A stretch of 24,403 nucleotides of DNA from a virus, in IMG/VR virus record IMGVR_UViG_3300029989_000149, positions 1 to 24,403 of that record, one strand, 5' to 3'. A program made the translations under genes and the position numbers. Positions 22,762 through 24,403 of the stretch are shown here, in pieces. Positions within the stretch are counted from its first letter, which is position 1. Each line of letters opens with the position of its first letter. The notes under the pieces are model-generated. The model ran no database searches and was not told the DNA's origin. It saw only the letters and a list, made by a program, of their open reading frames with translations.

Positions 22762-23307
22762 ATGGAATACTGGAGCGATTTATATTTAGAGTTAAGTCAG
22801 AAAATAACTGACAATCTTCCCGGAATTGAATGGTGCGACCTTTGGCACGAACAAGTAAATTACCTTACTGCAGAATTACCGTTTCCAACACCGGCTGTAT
22901 TTATTGCTTTCAACCTGTTGAATGCAGATGACAAAGGTATGAAAGGCCAGTTATGCAATACGCAAATAGACTTCTATTTGTTTTACGAAACATTCTCAGA
23001 TACTTATGCAGGTTCAATCAATAGAGATTCAGCAATAAACTACCTGAAGCAACTCACCGAGATACACAAACTATTCCACGCCACTTCCGGTGATAATTAT
23101 TTCGAGATGCGACGTGTTGACATGAAGCGTGAAGATAGTGGCGATGCCGGGAACTTGTATCGTATATCATTCCAGTGCATAGTTGATGATATGTCTGCAA
23201 CGCATGACTTCAATGAAGAAACTGTAACAGATATCAGTATCATTCGAGAAAGCACACCGGGTCAAGTTGAAGATGCTAATCCATCTTTCAGAATAGAACT
23301 ACAATAA
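22762..23307 (+). CDS. Tail terminator-like protein (DUF1834/gp37 position)
   Basis: A 181-residue protein, 4 bp after the virion morphogenesis gene. Its size, helical N-terminus (WSDLYLELSQKITDNLPGIE), then strands (FPTPAVFIAFN, CNTQIDFYLFY) and a helix (SAINYLKQLTEIHKLFHAT), followed by strands (YRISFQCIVDD), fit a tail terminator / gp37-like fold that caps the tube. It lies in the slot after gpG, as DUF1834 does in Mu-like phages. Family identity is inferred. It is the last gene before the convergent terminator. Confidence 0.6.
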   Translation: MEYWSDLYLELSQKITDNLPGIEWCDLWHEQVNYLTAELPFPTPAVFIAFNLLNADDKGMKGQLCNTQIDFYLFYETFSDTYAGSINRDSAINYLKQLTEIHKLFHATSGDNYFEMRRVDMKREDSGDAGNLYRISFQCIVDDMSATHDFNEETVTDISIIRESTPGQVEDANPSFRIELQ

Positions 23308-23309
23308 AC

Positions 23310-23345
23310 AATAACGGATATACAACTCAATGTATATCCGTTATT
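23310..23345. terminator. Bidirectional terminator between convergent operons
   Basis: AATAACGGATATACA and TGTATATCCGTTATT form a perfect 15-bp stem with a 6-nt loop (ACTCAA). It starts 3 bp after the tail terminator-like gene and ends 5 bp before the stop of the minus-strand 62-residue gene, so it serves both directions. Confidence 0.85.
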
Positions 23346-23349
23346 TATA

Positions 23350-23538
23350 TTATCTATATCCTAACCAATCAATTGCAGTACTTAGTGATATTGCACGTTC
23401 TGAAGACAACTTAAGTACATTAATAGTTCTATCGAATGACTTACAGACCTCATATACTTTAATTATATCTTTCATTTCAAATGCGCATGATGTATCAATT
23501 GCTTTTAAAACATTTTTCTGCAATAAATCAAGTTCCAT
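23350..23538 (-). CDS. Small helical protein in the convergent operon
   Basis: A 62-residue protein from ATG 23538-23536, 3 bp downstream of the 69-residue gene stop and 5 bp before the shared terminator. It is almost entirely helical (LLQKNVLKAIDTSCAFEMKD, then VYEVCKSFDRTINVLKLS). No motif recognised. A plus-strand frame (23330-23566) overlaps it, but the tight spacing to the upstream gene and terminator supports this strand. Role unknown. Confidence 0.55.
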   Translation of the reverse strand: MELDLLQKNVLKAIDTSCAFEMKDIIKVYEVCKSFDRTINVLKLSSERAISLSTAIDWLGYR

Positions 23539-23541
23539 ATA

Positions 23542-23751
23542 TTATTTCTTTTCATTAAGTTTCTGATAATATTCATTATTTCCTTTATGGTAGAATATGC
23601 GTGAGTAAATATACTTAGGGTCAAGAAAGAAGTGATTCTCAGACAAATCATCAAGAACATCGTCTATACGCTTACGTTTCACGTCATATTGTTCGTGGAA
23701 TTTCTCCACGATTTTACGGTCACGCAGTTGTATAAGTTCTTTCTGTCTCAT
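23542..23751 (-). CDS. Small basic protein, candidate DNA-binding regulator
   Basis: A 69-residue, basic, helical protein from ATG 23751-23749. RQKELIQLRDRKIVEKFHEQ (2-21) leads to YDVKRKRIDDVLDDLSENHF (22-41), then DPKYIYSRIFYH. The layout, with a helix, a KRKRIDDVLDDL stretch and an 'ffl.p.yI..ii' helix, resembles small winged or homeodomain-like helix-turn-helix proteins of Bacteroidota prophages. It sits right next to a palindrome GTTGTAAATTACAAC and three TTGTAACCTTT repeats, consistent with an autoregulating DNA-binding protein. DNA binding is inferred from composition and context. Confidence 0.6.
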   Translation of the reverse strand: MRQKELIQLRDRKIVEKFHEQYDVKRKRIDDVLDDLSENHFFLDPKYIYSRIFYHKGNNEYYQKLNEKK

Positions 23752-23752
23752 A

Positions 23753-23767
23753 GTTGTAAATTACAAC
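23753..23767. promoter_or_regulatory. Palindromic operator candidate
   Basis: GTTGTAAATTACAAC is a perfect 15-bp palindrome starting 1 bp upstream of the ATG of the 69-residue gene. Its half-site TTGTAA recurs in the three direct repeats at 23819-23853. Probably an operator acting on the transcript start or early leader of that gene. Confidence 0.55.
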
Positions 23768-23818
23768 ACAAAGTAACAAAGAAATATTTATCTAAAAAAC
23801 ACTTATATCAAACAAAAA

Positions 23819-23853
23819 TTGTAACCTTTTTTGTAACCTTTATTGTAACCTTT
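23819..23853. repeat. Three 12-bp direct repeats TTGTAACCTTT
   Basis: TTGTAACCTTT occurs at 23819, 23831 and 23843 with an exact 12-bp period. The half-site TTGTAA is shared with the palindrome at 23753-23767. Their location upstream of the small regulator and near the inferred right end of the element fits regulator or transposase binding sites. Confidence 0.7.
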
Positions 23854-23881
23854 GGTATGTTTTCATACATTTATTCAACAA

Positions 23882-23914
23882 AAAGGCGGTCGTATATTTA
23901 ATTACGCCGCCTTT
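23882..23914 (-). terminator. GC-rich hairpin near the right end
   Basis: AAAGGCGG and CCGCCTTT form an 8-bp stem, extended after a bulged T by CGTA/TACG, with loop TATTTAAT. On the minus strand it is followed by TTTTTGTTG, so it can act as a terminator for leftward transcripts arriving from the right. Confidence 0.55.
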
Positions 23915-24240
23915 ATTGTACTTAAACCTATCATCTATTAAACCAAAACGTTACCTTTGCATACAGTTCATTTAAATATACTGCAATAAATTAAATATAA
24001 ATTCAATCTATATTAAGTCTGAATCACGATTTGAAGAAGCACATAATTTTGTTTTTCGTATTTATTCATTTGTATATCAATCAATTAAAAAACTTTCGGC
24101 GCGCGTTCGTTCTTTCACGGTTCGTTGTGCCCCTCTCATAAGACAAATTTGTGCATTAATATGACATTAAAATCAGATTTCAAACTCCCACTAAGCTTCA
24201 ATTTTGAAATAATCCAATCCAAAAACTATAAAAATAATCG
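23915..24240. other. AT-rich non-coding stretch between the element and pheT
   Basis: I see no credible gene here. It contains a TACCTTTG core (23952-23959), AT-rich sequence to about 24090, and a GC-rich patch (GGCGCGCG, with two CGTTCGTT/GGTTCGTT-like repeats) near 24098-24130. The right boundary of the prophage probably lies in or near this interval; no duplicated att site can be seen because the left end is outside the window. Confidence 0.4.
23952..23959 (+). promoter_or_regulatory. TACCTTTG promoter core
   Basis: A perfect TAnnTTTG -7 core, rightward, but without a TTTG about 20 bp upstream. It might drive a long leader for pheT or be fortuitous. Confidence 0.35.
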
Positions 24241-24248
24241 TATCTTTG
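24241..24248 (+). promoter_or_regulatory. TATCTTTG promoter core upstream of pheT
   Basis: TATCTTTG is a perfect Bacteroidota -7 core, 30 bp before the small ATG frame and 118 bp before the pheT ATG. No clear -33 TTTG is seen. It is the likeliest promoter for pheT in this window. Confidence 0.45.
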
Positions 24249-24278
24249 TGGCTTCAAAAAAATTACAACTTATTTGTT

Positions 24279-24356
24279 ATGAAACGAGCATGTTTTACCC
24301 ACACTAAAGATTCAGATAAAGGTGTCATGCGAGTTCCACGTAACATTAAAATTTAA
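24279..24356 (+). CDS. Possible 25-residue leader peptide before pheT
   Basis: An ATG frame (MKRACFTHTKDSDKGVMRVP, then RNIKI and stop) lies between the TATCTTTG promoter core and pheT, ending 10 bp before its ATG. It has just one Phe codon, so it is not an obvious phenylalanine attenuator. It may be a short leader or chance. Confidence 0.3.
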   Translation: MKRACFTHTKDSDKGVMRVPRNIKI

Positions 24357-24366
24357 TTATTTACAC

Positions 24367-24403
24367 ATGAATATCTCGTATAATTGGCTGAAACAATACA
24401 TTA
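24367..24403 (+). CDS. pheT: Phenylalanyl-tRNA synthetase beta subunit, first 12 residues (cut by right edge)
   Basis: The last 37 bases encode MNISYNWLKQYI, which matches the strongly conserved start of Bacteroidota PheT (MNISYNWLK-x-Y). PheT, with PheS, charges tRNA-Phe. It marks the return to host chromosome. Only the start is visible, so the call rests on this short but distinctive string. Confidence 0.7.
   Translation, partial: MNISYNWLKQYI

Noticed and set aside
23330-23566. 78-residue plus-strand frame over the convergent operon
   Set aside because: It starts within the terminator hairpin and lies opposite the 62-residue gene, which has tight operon spacing to the 69-residue gene.
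23632-23901. 89-residue plus-strand frame through the repeat cluster
   Set aside because: Antisense to the 69-residue gene and then spanning the repeats and half of a hairpin; no promoter or protein-like pattern.
24090-24130. GC-rich patch GGCGCGCG as an attachment site
   Set aside because: No second copy in the window and the left end is not visible, so it cannot be supported.
24125-24307. 60-residue plus-strand frame before pheT
   Set aside because: Spans the TATCTTTG promoter core and overlaps the short leader frame; composition not protein-like.
23760-24366. tRNA gene as integration target
   Set aside because: No cloverleaf or T-loop GTTCRANNC with matching acceptor was found on either strand; no CRISPR array was seen either.

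Overview
The window is most of the virion-building half of a Mu-like, contractile-tailed (myovirus-type) prophage in a Bacteroidota genome. Evidence for the host: base composition is AT-rich, Bacteroidota-type promoter cores (TAnnTTTG with an upstream TTTG) occur at gene starts, Shine-Dalgarno sites are mostly absent, and the last 37 bases (24367-24403) read MNISYNWLKQYI, the conserved start of phenylalanyl-tRNA synthetase beta (pheT). The element therefore appears to lie just upstream of host pheT. No transposase, integrase or repressor is visible, so the transposition/lysogeny module must be beyond the left edge or lost, and 'Mu-like' rests on gene content and order.

Layout. A divergent control region (16597-16782) splits two late operons. 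Leftward (minus strand) run: a ClpP-type head protease with C-terminal scaffold, major capsid protein, a small head or neck protein, DUF2586-type tail sheath, tail tube, a tail assembly chaperone with a -1 frameshift extension, tape measure, a DUF6046-like tail protein, baseplate hub, spike, gp25-like protein, a lysis cassette (GH108 endolysin, small exported protein, holin, lipoprotein with a C-terminal membrane helix), LysM-like duplicate protein, baseplate J-like wedge, gpI-like tail protein, then fibre genes including a collagen-like repeat protein and a beta-helix-like receptor-binding protein cut by the left edge. Rightward (plus strand) run: terminase small subunit, a 61-residue protein, terminase large subunit, a DUF1320-like protein, an 852-residue portal-MuF-putative nuclease fusion, a virion morphogenesis protein and a DUF1834-like tail terminator candidate. 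This operon ends in a perfect 15-bp convergent terminator shared with two small leftward genes, the first probably DNA-binding.

Most notable points: (1) a gene absent from a start-codon-based ORF search, the T-like extension of the tail chaperone, reached through a TTTTTTA slippery heptamer; (2) a Sec-type signal sequence on that chaperone; (3) a PD-(D/E)xK-like nuclease or toxin domain on the C-terminus of the portal-MuF fusion, with no immunity gene next to it; (4) a dispersed GC-rich repeat that sits in frame in the portal-MuF linker and directly after two stop codons; (5) three short repeat families at control points: 21-bp iterons in the divergent promoter, a 17-bp TTTAAAYAGCATTTAAA element at three gene junctions, and a cluster of TTGTAA sites next to the small regulator; (6) a lysis cassette with a candidate unimolecular spanin placed among baseplate genes. 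Assignments come from reading motifs and gene order; no database search was possible.
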